Assembly: GCA_947568835.1 (NCBI GenBank)
Contig: OX387605.1
Location: forward strand, 16,496,418-16,560,417
DNA from: Protonemura montana
Taxonomy: Eukaryota; Arthropoda; Insecta; Plecoptera; Nemouridae
DNA: 64,000 nucleotides
Direction of reading: 5' to 3'
This document shows, piece by piece, positions 63,048 to 64,000 of the stretch; position 1 is the stretch's first letter, and each line of letters begins with the position of its first letter. Position numbers and translations under genes: made by a program. The notes under the pieces are model-generated. The model had not been told where the DNA came from and searched no databases. It saw only the letters and a program-made list of their open reading frames with translations.

Positions 63048-64000
63048 GTAACTAACAATAAGTTCTCGTCTAATGGTATCAACCGGATGGCTCCCGCGAA
63101 GGGCGGCGCAGGGCGCCCCCAGTTCCTAGCAAGTTGTAGAGTTTAGAAGCGCCTGCAAGCTGGCAAACTTCGCCTCGTGCCGGCTTATCTTTCGAATCAA
63201 GTGTGTCCAGGTATAGGATACAAGAGTATTATATCTACCTACACTGACAAAACTTCGGTAATTATATTGCATAAGTTCGCCAGTCTCGTTTAATTACGAT
63301 TCCTGACGGCGGCCGCGGCCACACACAAAGAAGAGAAGTTGATAGTGATTAGTAAAATGCCACTAGTCAGAAGACGAAGGACCCAGAACCTTCACCTAAT
63401 TGCCTTCACACCTATAGCCACACAGAAATAACAAATTGCCAAAGCAAATTTTTTATTATTTTAAAGTTTTTTTCCGTTATGATGAGAAAAAAAAGTTTGA
63501 ACGATTATTGTAACGAGGAATTGTGCGTCCAATCTTCTCCAGCTCGAGGCGTTTAGATAATCTCATCGAAAATATAATGTTCTCACCACTATACGCAGTC
63601 TTGCGCTCTGTACGCTCGGCGTATTACTTTTTTTTTCCGTGGCTCAATCTAGCTAACTTTTTTCATTAAAAATTATGAGTCAATTTGAGAAAGAATAAAA
63701 TTGTTAGAAGCTCATCGTGTCTCGCGCGATATAATCATTTATGAGCTCCAACTGTGGATCAACTGGGACAAAATCTGGGAGCAAATTATCAGGAACTGTG
63801 AACGCAACGTCGGAAAGAAAGGGAACTCGAGGGGCGCGCAGACATCTCCCTGCCACGATTTCAAGCGTAGACCTAAAGTTAACTGTCATGGCGACAATGA
63901 TAATGATTGACTCGATTATAGAAGCATTAAACCAATTACGACTTGTGGAGAGAATGAAGTGAATTCCTGATCGATCTTTACATCGAGTAGTCGGATCGGA
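63048..64000 (+). other. Start of intron 1 of the signal-peptide gene
   Basis: The sequence after the donor is rich in stops in all plus frames near the junction. A 69-codon frame at 63,701-63,910 has no preceding convincing acceptor and overlaps open frames in two other registers, so I do not call it an exon. The intron appears to continue past the window end. Confidence 0.5.

Noticed and set aside
63701..63910. Possible second exon after the signal-peptide exon
   Set aside because: No convincing acceptor, overlapping frames in other registers and no domain-like residues.
1..64000. CRISPR arrays, prokaryotic operons, rRNA operon, clear tRNA genes
   Set aside because: Looked for and not seen; repeats present are microsatellites and dispersed elements.

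Overview
This 64 kb window looks like gene-poor nuclear DNA from an invertebrate, most likely an arthropod. The reasons are: no long open reading frame with recognisable protein similarity; A+T-rich DNA with many microsatellites; frequent CpG even in short GC-rich islands, which suggests little methylation-driven CpG loss; copies of a 5S-rRNA-derived SINE; and a eukaryotic start-codon context and splice donor at the one convincing exon. I could not fix the species, and no bacterial operon, CRISPR array, rRNA operon or clear tRNA gene is visible.

Layout. Positions 1 to about 5.8 kb hold no gene I can support. From 5.78 to 6.44 kb the minus strand carries a coding-like but interrupted stretch ending at a consensus splice donor, possibly a decayed gene. 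A 5S-derived SINE lies at 8.22-8.62 kb (minus) and a second copy at 51.48-51.91 kb (plus); a third, partial 5S-like head is at 31.27-31.35 kb. A tRNA-like SINE head is at 25.13-25.20 kb (minus). Another dispersed element occurs as inverted copies at 48.94-49.30 kb and 57.85-58.11 kb, and a weaker shared segment joins 23.09-23.20 kb with 57.49-57.60 kb. The rest is simple repeats, GC-rich patches with GACGCC-type trinucleotides, and unassigned non-coding DNA.

The best gene is at the right end: a short first coding exon (62,948-63,047, plus) encoding a signal peptide and ending at a phase-1 splice donor, followed by the start of an intron that runs out of the window. A weaker exon of the same design (signal-peptide-like, phase-1 donor) lies at 50,957-51,020. 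If the right-end exon is real, most of the window is probably upstream intergenic or regulatory DNA of a gene for a secreted or cell-surface protein. Candidate regulatory signals near it are a TAATTA cluster (61.46-61.51 kb), two adjacent palindromes (61.93-61.96 kb) and a 16-bp palindrome with nuclear-receptor-like half-sites (62.21 kb). All functional readings are from sequence inspection only.
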